DNA from: JACMQW01 sp964536965 | GTDB taxonomy: Bacteria; Bdellovibrionota; UBA1018 | Direction: 5' to 3' | DNA length: 33,034 bases | Assembly: GCA_964536965.1 (NCBI GenBank) | Contig: CAZIAL010000034.1 | Location: forward strand, 1-33,034 | Shown here: positions 16,363 through 24,312 of the stretch, one piece after another | Numbering within the stretch: the first letter of the stretch is position 1 | Layout of the letters: the number at the start of each line of letters is the position of its first letter | Notes under the pieces: generated by a model | Database searches by the model: none | Told to the model about the DNA's origin: nothing | The model's input: the letters and a program-made list of their open reading frames with translations, nothing else | Position numbers and translations under genes: made by a program

Positions 16363-19239
16363 CTAGCGGCCGGGCCGCAGGGTCCAGCCACTGTTCCGAG
16401 ACGGACTTCCGGTCATCAGCGTCGAAGCGCCTTCAGACCCACGCGCCCCGCTTCCGGAGGCCCCCGTCCGGGGCGCGACCGTGGTTTTCGCGCGCAGGAT
16501 CCGCGCCTCGAGTTCGATCTCGCCGGGCGACTTTCCCCATTCGAGTTCGCCGGTCCATTTTCGGAGATTGATCACGGTCGAACCTTGGAACATCGGCTCG
16601 GATTTCGACTGGACGAACTCGATCAGCTTCGCCGGCGCGAAGTCCGGATGCTCGTAAAGCGCCGTCGCCGGAATCGCGCCGGCAACCAGACGTTTCTGGA
16701 TCTCGTTCGCAAGCAACCCCGTCAGGGTCGGCGTCGCCATCGAGGTCCCGCTCATTCGCGCACGCACGTTCGGATACGTCAGAAAGAGGTGGGTCCGCAG
16801 GCCGGCATCGACCTGCGCGAAGACCTGCATCTCGCTCTGGATGCGGCGGCGAAGGTTTTTCAGCGCTTCCTTGCGAGCTTTGCTCTCGGTCGGCAGACGA
16901 TAGCGGGTAGCCAGGAAATCGGCGAAACGTTCGTCTTGGAACGCGAGCCCCCCCACGCTTCCGAGCGACGCCGAGATGGCGAGGGATTTCGTCCAGATCG
17001 GGTCGGTCGCCTCCGAGGAAATCGCGCGCACCGGCGAAAGAACCGCCTCTCCGTGCGCCATGACCATCGGAGCCTTCGTGATCAGGATATTCGAAAAATA
17101 GGAAACCTCGTCGATCTGGGAAAGACTGCCGACGCCGAGGATATTCTTGATCCGGTTATTCGGGGCGGTCATTCCGCGCGCCGGATCCTCGAAGTCCCCG
17201 AGGAACGGCGAGGAAAGATCCGCGGGCAGCGCGCTTCGCGAACGGCCGTCTCGCCAGGCGCCGTCGTTTCCGGTGGCGATCAGGAAAAGCGTATTCGGCG
17301 CCTTCTCGATCACCGTCTTACCGATCCGCCATTTGAAGTACTCGAATTTCAGGAACTCGAAGGAACTTTCGATGCGCTTTTCGAGGTCGATGTTCCGGTA
17401 GTCCACGACCGCGCGATCGAACGTCGTGCCGAGGGAAATATTCACGAGCTTGAGCCGCTCGCGGCCGGCGGCGATGACCGCCTCTTCGACCTCGCCTAGG
17501 AACCGGTAGTCGAGCTTCGATTGTTCGAAATCCTTCGGGATCCTCTCGTCGTAGACCTGCATCAGGTTCGTGATGAGTTCAGCGCCTTTTTTACCGCCGG
17601 TCGCCGGGCCGAGATAGGACTCGAGGGCGCGGACCACCAGCGGCTCCCGGATCCAGGCGCCGAATCCACGCTGGAAATCGGCGAGGAGCGCGGGGTCTTT
17701 CGCCGGAGACGACTTCGTCGACTCGGTCACGACACGAATCGGAACGATGCGGATGTTCGGATTCTGCTTGGCGATGATTCCCGAAACATGGGTGCCGTGC
17801 GACTGGTTCACCGACGCGGGATCCAGAAGCGGATGCTTCGTCTTCACGAGGAATCGGCGATAGGCCGACGCGACCGCGGGCGGAAGAGGACGGGCGAACG
17901 TTCCGGTGGCGTCATCCCACCCCCGCTCGTTCAGGTAGTCTTGGTAGAGATTCGACCAGCCTTGGACGCGTTTGAGGAATTCCTTCGCGGCGTCGATCTC
18001 GCGCGTCTCGAAGCGGGACCGCTCGGTCGTGACGACGGTCGCGACTTCCCGCATGAGCTCGAGATTTTCCTTCGAAACGCTGCGAATATCCTCGAGCGTC
18101 GCCGTCACGGGCGCCGTCGGCCACGCGCTCAGCGAAAAGAGCCGGCGATAGAGCGCGGAGGTCGCGAGACCGTCCTCGAGATCCCGGAGGGGATCGTTCG
18201 CGGAATAACCCGCCCGGCGGAAATAGAGCGCGGCCGCGAGTTTCTCGATCCCCTTCCGAATCCGAACTTCCTGGGGATCGCTCTTGTCGAAAAGACGCGA
18301 ACCGATAAAGGCGACGAAGAGGTCGAAGTGCTTCTGATAGCCCGAGGCGCGGGCGAAAGCGGCGAACTCCCGCTTCACGAGCGCGTGGAAATCCTTCGCC
18401 CCGACGGTGTAGTTCAGGAAAATCTTCGGTTCGAAAAGAGAATCGCTACCCGAATAGGAATGGCGGCCGACGGGAAAAGTCTTCCGGCCGAGGACGTATT
18501 TCGCATGGATGTAGGGATATGCGCGCTCGAGCTGGGTGCGCAGGCTCGCGGCGTCGGTATCGGTCGGCACCCAACCCGGCTTCATCAGTTTATTCTCGCG
18601 CTCGAGTTTCGCGTAGGCAGGTTCGTCGATTTCCGCCAGCGCGTACTGGTGCGCGGCCAGGAGCGAGAAATTCGTCGCGTCGAATTTCGCGTAGAGCGTA
18701 TTGCGCAGCGATTCCGTCGCCCGAAGCTTCGGGATGAAGTCGGCCAGGAACGCGTCATCGAGCGATTTCAGGAGTACGAACGGGTCTTTTGCCGGGCGGA
18801 CGATGCGGTGGTTCTCGAGTTTCTCCGCGCCGAAGGCATAGTACTCGTAGCGCAGAATCTGCGGCGAACCGAAGGCGTCCCCACCCATGACGTCGACGCC
18901 GGCGCCGACGATACGCCCGTCGTTCATCTTGTAATCGATCTGATCGATCAGGTCGGGATGCGCGATATCGACGCCGTTATCCATGACTCCCACCCGGACC
19001 AGGTGCGGATTCGTCGCGTCGCGAGCGAGCCTCGCGGCGACGCTCTCGCGCGAAGGGAGGTCCCAGACCTGGTTGGCGAGGCGAGCCGCGCTCGGGGGAA
19101 GCTGACCGCTGGCGAAGTGCTCCTTCGGATTCTGGGTCAGGATCGGTTCGCACGCGGAAAGCGCCAGAACCGCGGAAACCGCGGAGAAAACGAGAACTGC
19201 GATGCGGGCCGACCGGACGAGCTGCGTAGAGGGTATCAT
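16363..19239 (-). CDS. Subtilisin-like (S8) serine protease lipoprotein with large insertion
   Basis: 958 residues. The signal peptide ends in LSAC with Cys30, so it is anchored to a membrane. The catalytic triad is intact: Asp87 (VGVMDNGVD), His481 (SHGTHVSG) and Ser833 (SGTSMATP); ATGNDG carries the oxyanion-hole Asn. The Asp and His are about 390 residues apart, against about 30 in subtilisin, because of a mostly helical insertion (about 120-470). A second insertion sits between His and Asn. The C-terminal 60 residues are Gly/Ser/Arg-rich. No ribosome site is clear before the ATG at 19239. It lies 102 bp downstream of the threonine aldolase gene on the same strand. It probably degrades or processes exported proteins; substrate and any self-inhibition by the insertion are unknown. 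Confidence 0.9.
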   Translation of the reverse strand: MIPSTQLVRSARIAVLVFSAVSAVLALSACEPILTQNPKEHFASGQLPPSAARLANQVWDLPSRESVAARLARDATNPHLVRVGVMDNGVDIAHPDLIDQIDYKMNDGRIVGAGVDVMGGDAFGSPQILRYEYYAFGAEKLENHRIVRPAKDPFVLLKSLDDAFLADFIPKLRATESLRNTLYAKFDATNFSLLAAHQYALAEIDEPAYAKLERENKLMKPGWVPTDTDAASLRTQLERAYPYIHAKYVLGRKTFPVGRHSYSGSDSLFEPKIFLNYTVGAKDFHALVKREFAAFARASGYQKHFDLFVAFIGSRLFDKSDPQEVRIRKGIEKLAAALYFRRAGYSANDPLRDLEDGLATSALYRRLFSLSAWPTAPVTATLEDIRSVSKENLELMREVATVVTTERSRFETREIDAAKEFLKRVQGWSNLYQDYLNERGWDDATGTFARPLPPAVASAYRRFLVKTKHPLLDPASVNQSHGTHVSGIIAKQNPNIRIVPIRVVTESTKSSPAKDPALLADFQRGFGAWIREPLVVRALESYLGPATGGKKGAELITNLMQVYDERIPKDFEQSKLDYRFLGEVEEAVIAAGRERLKLVNISLGTTFDRAVVDYRNIDLEKRIESSFEFLKFEYFKWRIGKTVIEKAPNTLFLIATGNDGAWRDGRSRSALPADLSSPFLGDFEDPARGMTAPNNRIKNILGVGSLSQIDEVSYFSNILITKAPMVMAHGEAVLSPVRAISSEATDPIWTKSLAISASLGSVGGLAFQDERFADFLATRYRLPTESKARKEALKNLRRRIQSEMQVFAQVDAGLRTHLFLTYPNVRARMSGTSMATPTLTGLLANEIQKRLVAGAIPATALYEHPDFAPAKLIEFVQSKSEPMFQGSTVINLRKWTGELEWGKSPGEIELEARILRAKTTVAPRTGASGSGARGSEGASTLMTGSPSRNSGWTLRPGR

Positions 19240-19341
19240 TAAGAACGCATCGGCCGTGACGCGCCCAGAATGTAGCCGCGCGGGTCGCGCCGGAGGTTAT
19301 ATTTCGCTACGAGCGGGGGGCCGCGGGTCACGAACGAAAAT

Positions 19342-20415
19342 CTAGGCGAGGCTCGCCTGGAGAGCGTCGATAAATTGGCGGACGTCCGCTTCTTTCGTCT
19401 GGAACGAGGTCATCCAGCGCACGAGCGCGACTCCGGCCGCCGCGGAGTCCGCGCTCCGGGCGGGACTCGCCTCTTCCCAGGTATAGAATGGAAATCGATT
19501 CTGGAGCGAAGGGATCGCCGCGACCGGGATCCGCGCGAATACGGCGTTGGCCTCGACCGGATGTACGATCTCCGCGAATGGCTTCACGCCTTCGGCGAGA
19601 AGTTTCGCCATGGCGTTGGCCTGCTCGGCGTTCCTTCGCCAGAGATCGTTCTCGAGCAGGGCCTTCAGCTGGGCGGAGATGAATCGCGCTTTCGAGGCAA
19701 GCTGCATGCACTGCTTCTGCACATACCGAAGATCTTCAGCGTGGGTCGCGACGAATTCAGGACTGAGCGCGATGACCGCTTCGGCGCTGATCGCCCCGTT
19801 TTTCGTCGCCCCGAACGAAAGAACGTCGACGCCGACATCGGTCGTGCATTCCTTCAGCGAGCAGCCGAGCGCGGCGGCGGCGTTCGCGATGCGGGCGCCA
19901 TCCATATGGAGGAAGAGGCCCTCGGCCCGAGCGAACTGCGAAAGCGCGCGGATTTCGGCGAGCGTGTAAACCGTGCCGAGCTCGGTGGACTGTGTGATCG
20001 AAATTCCGCGCGGCTGCACGGCATGGGTATCCCCCCGACGCGAAAGAAGCGGCGCGATTCGGTCGACCGTAAGTTTCTGGTCCGTCGTCGGGATCGGAAA
20101 GAGCTTGAACCCGCCGAGGCGTTCGGGCGCGCCGCACTCGTCGGCATCGATATGGGCGGCGGCGGCGCAGAGAATCCCCTGGTAACGCTTCAACCCCGCG
20201 GAAAGCGCCACGACGTTCGCACCCGTGCCGTTGAATACCGGGAATCCCAGAGCCGAATGCCCGAAGGTCTGCTTGAAGAGCTCGCGAAGACTCGCCGTCA
20301 GCGGATCCCCCCCGTACGCGGCCGCGTAGCCGACATTCGCCGCTTCCATCGCGCGAAGCACCTCCGGATGCGCACCCGCGTGGTTATCCGATGCGAAAGA
20401 GATCAGATCGTTCAT
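19342..20415 (-). CDS. Low-specificity threonine aldolase (β-eliminating lyase family)
   Basis: 357 residues. A PLP-dependent fold type I enzyme that cleaves threonine or allo-threonine to glycine and acetaldehyde. Seen: the N-terminal FASDNHAGAHPEVL, GGDPLTASLRELF, the cofactor Asp in HMDGARIANA (Asp172) and the Schiff-base lysine in SFGATKNGA (Lys205). A GTG directly upstream (20418) could serve as start; I chose the ATG. Length is normal. It follows the SIS-domain gene by 34 bp, and the M20 peptidase lies before that, so the three form a likely operon for amino acid or peptide use. Confidence 0.9.
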   Translation of the reverse strand: MNDLISFASDNHAGAHPEVLRAMEAANVGYAAAYGGDPLTASLRELFKQTFGHSALGFPVFNGTGANVVALSAGLKRYQGILCAAAAHIDADECGAPERLGGFKLFPIPTTDQKLTVDRIAPLLSRRGDTHAVQPRGISITQSTELGTVYTLAEIRALSQFARAEGLFLHMDGARIANAAAALGCSLKECTTDVGVDVLSFGATKNGAISAEAVIALSPEFVATHAEDLRYVQKQCMQLASKARFISAQLKALLENDLWRRNAEQANAMAKLLAEGVKPFAEIVHPVEANAVFARIPVAAIPSLQNRFPFYTWEEASPARSADSAAAGVALVRWMTSFQTKEADVRQFIDALQASLA

Positions 20416-20449
20416 CACAAGGTCAGTCCCGCCCTGGAAAAATTCCGTT

Positions 20450-21430
20450 TCAAGCCTGGGCTTCGGCCGTCACTCCGGCGTTCGCCGAAGGCGCGGGCCG
20501 CAGATTCAGATCCGGGTTCACGCCATTATTCAGCGCGGTGGCGAGCGCCATCCACTGGAGTTCGAGCAGCGCCGGCATCCAGGCGAGCGGACTCGAACCG
20601 AAGACCCCGATCTGGTGCGAGGACTTAATTTCGTCGTTGCGAGGATCCTTCGGGAGGCTGATATGCCAGATCGAGTCGTCCTTGCCCGCCGAGAACATCG
20701 GGCCGTGGAAAAACTCTTCGGAGCCGAACGCCCGCACCGGGAGACGGGCCATTTCCATCAGCTTCAGCGCGCCTTCGCGGGCGAGCCACTCGCCTTCCCA
20801 CTCGCCGATCAGAATCTGCGGTCCCTTGCCCGCGCGGCGGCGACAAACGTCGAGCGAGGGAGTGGGCAGAGACGTGAGCGCTTCCCATTCTTCCATGCAA
20901 CGATCGCCGAGAAGAAGCGTAGTTACCGCACAGATCGCGCCGGTGACGGCCGCGGTATGCGGTTCGACGCGTTCGAGCGGAGTGGTCGGCAGGAGATACT
21001 GCGCCGACGGGTGCTGCGGAACTCCCTGGGCGGAGACTTGGACCGTGAAAGCGCCGAGACGATCCGCGAGTTCGAGCGCCTGGATCGTCGGGCCGCCGCT
21101 CGCGCGATGGGTGAATGCGAAAACCCAGTCGCCTTTCGACGGTTGGGCATCGAGGCCGACGTGCGTGGACGGGGTCGCGATAATCGGGACCCGCTTCCGG
21201 GTACGGTCGCGCTTCAGCGTCAGCTGGCAAAGTTTCGCGGCGATGTAGGAGCTGCCGAGGCCGAAGAAAAGGATTCGTTTCGGTCCGCCATGCGGAAAGT
21301 CGCGGCTTTCGAGACCGGCCACCCGCTGGGAGATTTCCCGCCACTGATCGCGCTGCGCGCGCATCGTCTGCTCGACGACGGTCATGGTGGAATCGGAATC
21401 GGTGGAATCAGAGTCGTTCTGGACGGACAT
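20450..21430 (-). CDS. SIS-domain sugar isomerase-type protein (GlmS/AgaS-like)
   Basis: 326 residues made of two SIS folds. The first has FFGLGSSYIAA (55-65) and the Ser-rich sugar-phosphate loop FAFTHRASGGPT; the second has LAREGALKLMEMARLP and SEEFFHGP, the pattern of the isomerase half of GlmS and of AgaS/FrlB-type aminosugar enzymes. It therefore probably acts on an aminosugar phosphate. The N-terminus carries an odd low-complexity run (SDSTDSDST), which may mean the true start is the Met at residue 16; AGGAA upstream of the first ATG argues for the longer form. No glutaminase domain is present. Confidence 0.83.
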   Translation of the reverse strand: MSVQNDSDSTDSDSTMTVVEQTMRAQRDQWREISQRVAGLESRDFPHGGPKRILFFGLGSSYIAAKLCQLTLKRDRTRKRVPIIATPSTHVGLDAQPSKGDWVFAFTHRASGGPTIQALELADRLGAFTVQVSAQGVPQHPSAQYLLPTTPLERVEPHTAAVTGAICAVTTLLLGDRCMEEWEALTSLPTPSLDVCRRRAGKGPQILIGEWEGEWLAREGALKLMEMARLPVRAFGSEEFFHGPMFSAGKDDSIWHISLPKDPRNDEIKSSHQIGVFGSSPLAWMPALLELQWMALATALNNGVNPDLNLRPAPSANAGVTAEAQA

Positions 21431-21472
21431 TTTCGGGGTTCCTAGGGGTTAAAGGCTTACTTTAAGCTTTGG

Positions 21473-22978
21473 CTAATCGTTCTGTGATTTCGCCAACCTC
21501 TCCGCGATTTCCGCGAAGAGGTGGACCTGCGAGACGCAGGCCTTTCGGAGATCACTCACGAGCAGGCTTTCGTTCTCTCCGTGCGCATTCGTATAGGGAT
21601 CTTCGACGCCGATCAGGAGAGCGGGCACGCCCCCCAACGCCTCGGCGAACGGCTTCACGAAGGGAATCGAACCTCCGCAGCCGATCATGAGCGGCTCTTC
21701 GCCGTACCCTTTCTTCATCGAACTCACGGCCGCTTCGAAGGCCGGCCCGGTCGGATCGATCGCCCATGCGCCGGTGCCGTGGTCCCCTTTCAGCGTGAGC
21801 TCGAGGCCCCACGGACAGACTTTCCGCAGATGGGCTTCGAGAAGTTCGGCCGTCTTATGCGCATCCATTCCGGGCGCCGTGCGAATGGTCACGCGGGCCC
21901 AGGCCGTATCGTTGATGATGTTCGATGGCTGCGCCCTCGACGAAGCCTGGATCGCCGTGATCGTCAGGCTCGGAAAACGCCAGAGCTGGACGATGGGGTT
22001 AATGGCCCCGGGATTCGCGGCGCCCGCTCCACCGTCGGAGACGCCCTTCGGAAGCTTTTCGAAAAGAAGTTTCGCCCCCTGCACGAGTCCGACCTGTTCA
22101 CGGAACAGTTTCTCCTCGAACGGGATTTTTTTCATCCGCTCGATCTCGGCGTCGGTCAGCGGCGTCACTTGCTCGCGGATGCCCGGAACGGCGATTCGGC
22201 CTTCGTCGTCGACGAGAGTGGCCAGCATCTTCGCGAGACCTGCGATCGGATCGGGTACCGGCCCGCCCCACATTCCGGAATGCACCGACTTCGAAAGCGA
22301 ACGCACTTCGATGTCGAGCCCGACGAGTCCGCGGAGCGCGATCGTCAGCGCAGGCCGTCCGCAGTCGAAGTTCGCCGTGTCGGTCAGGATGATCACGTCC
22401 GCATTCAGCTTCGCGGCGTATTTCTTCAGGAACGGCTCGAGATGCCCGCTGCCGATTTCCTCTTCGCCTTCGATGACGACCTTCAGATTCAGCGGAGCTT
22501 TTCCCGCGGTCTTCAGAAACGCTTCGAGGGCAGCCGCATGGACGATGATTCCGGCCTTATCGTCCGCGGTCCCGCGTCCGTAGAGGCGCGTCCCTCCGGG
22601 GCCTTCCTTCAGCGTCGGTTCGAAGGGCGGCGTCTTCCAGAGTTCGGCGCGGCCGGCCGGCTGCACATCATGGTGCGCGTAGAGAAGTGCGGTCGGCGCG
22701 TTCGGCCCGGCTTTCATCCACTCGCCATAGACGTAAGGATGGGCTTCCGCGAAGCCGATGATCTCGACGTTTTCGAAGCCGGATTTTTTCAGGAGGCTCG
22801 CCGTCGCATCAGCGCTCTTTTTCACCTGTGCGGGATCGAACCCGGCGAACGAGACGCTCGGGATGCGCGCGAGGGTTTTCAGCTCTTCGAGGGTGGAGTC
22901 GAAATTTTTTTCGACGTAAAGGGCGGCGGCAGCTGCGGCGTCGGAGGCCGCTTTCGAGAGTTCGGCTTGAGGTGTCAT
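21473..22978 (-). CDS. M20 family metallopeptidase (dipeptidase-like)
   Basis: 501 residues, cytoplasmic as no signal peptide is seen. Metal ligands of the M20 family are visible: AHHDVQP (His102, Asp104), GRGTADDKAG (bridging Asp at 139/140) and EGEEEIGS (catalytic Glu 172/173); the lid domain has SVHSGMWGG. The layout fits dipeptidases of the carnosinase/CNDP group. It would hydrolyse di- or tripeptides with two zinc or manganese ions. It begins just downstream of the 13-bp tandem array (array at 23019-23238, start codon 22978), so the array could influence its expression. It is probably the first gene of an operon with the SIS and threonine aldolase genes (gaps 42 and 34 bp). Confidence 0.92.
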   Translation of the reverse strand: MTPQAELSKAASDAAAAAALYVEKNFDSTLEELKTLARIPSVSFAGFDPAQVKKSADATASLLKKSGFENVEIIGFAEAHPYVYGEWMKAGPNAPTALLYAHHDVQPAGRAELWKTPPFEPTLKEGPGGTRLYGRGTADDKAGIIVHAAALEAFLKTAGKAPLNLKVVIEGEEEIGSGHLEPFLKKYAAKLNADVIILTDTANFDCGRPALTIALRGLVGLDIEVRSLSKSVHSGMWGGPVPDPIAGLAKMLATLVDDEGRIAVPGIREQVTPLTDAEIERMKKIPFEEKLFREQVGLVQGAKLLFEKLPKGVSDGGAGAANPGAINPIVQLWRFPSLTITAIQASSRAQPSNIINDTAWARVTIRTAPGMDAHKTAELLEAHLRKVCPWGLELTLKGDHGTGAWAIDPTGPAFEAAVSSMKKGYGEEPLMIGCGGSIPFVKPFAEALGGVPALLIGVEDPYTNAHGENESLLVSDLRKACVSQVHLFAEIAERLAKSQND

Positions 22979-23018
22979 AACCGTCTGTCATCTTGGCAAT
23001 AAACTCGCGCCAGGCCAA

Positions 23019-23238
23019 GCCAATACACAGTCCCAATACACAGTCCCAATACACAGTCCCAATACACAGTCCCAATACACAGTNNNNNNNNNNNNNNNNN
23101 NNNNNNNNNNNNNNNNNNNNNNNNNNNNNNNNNNNNNNNNNNNNNNNNNNNNNNNNNNNNNNNNNNNNNNNNNNNNNNNNNNNAGTCCCAATACACAGTC
23201 CCAATACACAGTCCCAATACACAGTCCCAATACACAGT
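23019..23238. repeat. 13-bp tandem repeat array interrupted by scaffold gap
   Basis: Unit CCCAATACACAGT. A first, degenerate copy (23019-23031) and four perfect copies (23032-23083) precede the gap. AGT plus four perfect copies (23187-23238) follow it. The unit has no stop codon on some frames and 13 bp is not a multiple of 3, so open frames through it encode a repeating 13-residue pattern; these are artefacts. The array fills most of the 296-bp space between the divergent M20 and exonuclease genes. The true copy number is hidden by the Ns. Confidence 0.95.
23084..23183. other. Assembly gap, 100 N
   Basis: Exactly 100 Ns, the usual placeholder for a gap of unknown length. It sits inside the tandem array, so the assembler most likely broke on the repeat. 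Confidence 0.98.
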
Positions 23239-23261
23239 GTAGTGTCCGGCCCTACACTGTG
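23233..23261. promoter_or_regulatory. 10-bp inverted repeat at the end of the tandem array
   Basis: CACAGTGTAG (23233-23242) and CTACACTGTG (23252-23261) are perfect inverted arms around a 9-nt spacer. The left arm uses the end of the last repeat unit. It ends 13 nt before the exonuclease ATG, a good place for an operator or an RNA hairpin. Confidence 0.5.
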
Positions 23262-23274
23262 CTATTTCCGCTCC

Positions 23275-23928
23275 ATGGCCGAAACCGCGGCGACCACCCG
23301 CATTAAGCTCGCTCCCTCCTTCTGGAAGCATCACTACAACGTTCCTTTCTCGGAGGACGTGAGTCCGTCGAGCTTGTTCCTGAAGCACCGGCATTTCATC
23401 GTGCTCGATCTCGAGACGCAGAAACTCGTGCAGGAAGTGGGCGGCTGGGACCATATCGACAAACTCGGCGTTTCGGTGGCCTGTGCCTATGATTCGAAGA
23501 CCGATCAGTTCGTCTCGTTTCTCGAAAACGAACTCGGTAAACTCATCGAGCTCTGCGAAGAGCGACTGATCGTCGGCTACAACATCCGCGGATTCGACTT
23601 GCCCGTCCTCGTCCCTTACGGGCTTGAGATGAAAGGTCTCGATGTCTTCGACATCATGTACGACCTCGAAGCGCTCACCCGTCAGCGTTTCCTGAAGCTC
23701 GAACACGTCGCGCGCGGGACGCTGAACGCGGGAAAAAGCGCCGATGGTCTGAAGGCCGTCGAGTGGTGGAAACAGGGCGAGGTCCAGAAGATCATCGAAT
23801 ACTGCATCCAGGACGTGCGCGTGACCCGCGACATATTCCAGTACGGACGCCAGAACGGGTTTGTGAAAATCCAGCGCTCAGAAGGCGCGGAAGGTACCGT
23901 CGCGCAAGTTCCCGTGCAGTGGAACTGA
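23275..23928 (+). CDS. DEDD-type 3'-5' exonuclease (ribonuclease H-like fold)
   Basis: 217 residues. The exonuclease motifs are in order: IVLDLETQ (Asp and Glu of Exo I), VGYNIRGFDLPVL (Asp of Exo II) and YCIQDVRVTRDIF (Tyr and Asp of Exo III). The DEDDy pattern fits the DNA/RNA proofreading-like exonucleases; proteins of this exact type (GGWxxIDKLGVSVA, ADGLKAVEWWKQG) are often small free-standing nucleases or accompany helicases. No helicase is nearby here. The start is the ATG at 23275, directly after the tandem array and its inverted repeat; longer frames run into the Ns and are not credible. No ribosome site is seen. Confidence 0.85.
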   Translation: MAETAATTRIKLAPSFWKHHYNVPFSEDVSPSSLFLKHRHFIVLDLETQKLVQEVGGWDHIDKLGVSVACAYDSKTDQFVSFLENELGKLIELCEERLIVGYNIRGFDLPVLVPYGLEMKGLDVFDIMYDLEALTRQRFLKLEHVARGTLNAGKSADGLKAVEWWKQGEVQKIIEYCIQDVRVTRDIFQYGRQNGFVKIQRSEGAEGTVAQVPVQWN

Positions 23929-24049
23929 CGTTTCTGCGAGCCTCGTTCGCGGCGAATCCGCGTTCATTTTCCCTCATTTCAAGCTTGATTAAGGCGCCCG
24001 AATGCGTACCTGATTTTCCTAAATCGGAATTAATGCGTTGCGCATAGAG

Positions 24050-24223
24050 CTATGTATTTCTTAAGAACCCAAAAAGCTTCGAGAGAATCGCGGTTTTCTA
24101 AAAATGACGTTTTTAGGGGGAGTTATTTTTCACCCCCCTGGCTTGCGAGTTTTTACTAAAGCCCCCAGACTTAAAGTTATCCAGGGACGGGATGAGCGAA
24201 CAAACCCATGGAAGGGTTTTTTT
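24050..24223 (+). ncRNA. Hairpin-rich leader or small RNA candidate before the nucleotidase gene
   Basis: The 384 bp from 23929 to 24312 hold no convincing gene and are more AT-rich than their surroundings. Inverted repeats are dense: CTAAAAA/TTTTTAG (24098-24116), AGGGGG/CCCCCT (24115-24139), GGCTT/AAGCC (24140-24163) and CCCTGG/CCAGGG (24136-24186). Several share bases, so they exclude each other, as in RNA switches. The set ends in a terminator-like hairpin. Boundaries are guessed, no promoter was identified and no known riboswitch class was recognised. Confidence 0.3.
24202..24223 (+). terminator. Rho-independent-type hairpin 90 nt before the nucleotidase start
   Basis: AAACCC (24202-24207), loop ATGGAA, GGGTTT (24214-24219), then four more Ts. 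It could end the exonuclease transcript, or act as an attenuator in the leader of the downstream gene. Confidence 0.5.
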
Positions 24224-24312
24224 CTTCCTCTTCGAAAACGGCGCCACGCAAAGGCCGACTTCGACGGAGAGTCTGGCTTCGGCCCCCACCCTCTACTCTA
24301 CCCACGGTATCC

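Noticed and set aside
17521..19242. + strand open frame of 573 codons opposite the subtilisin-like gene
   Set aside because: Antisense shadow of a gene with an intact catalytic triad; Arg-rich and without motifs.
21521..23002. + strand open frame of 493 codons opposite the M20 peptidase
   Set aside because: Shadow of the peptidase gene; no recognisable domain.
23019..23238. Possible CRISPR array
   Set aside because: The repeats are head-to-tail with no spacers and the unit is only 13 bp; no cas genes are near.
22975..23706. Open frames running through the 13-bp repeats and the Ns on both strands
   Set aside because: The Ns are unread and the repeated 13-residue pattern follows from a 13-bp unit without stops; no real protein is supported.
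24208..24312. Longer nucleotidase starting at ATG 24208
   Set aside because: It would place an Arg/Pro-rich stretch before the signal peptide and start inside the terminator hairpin loop.
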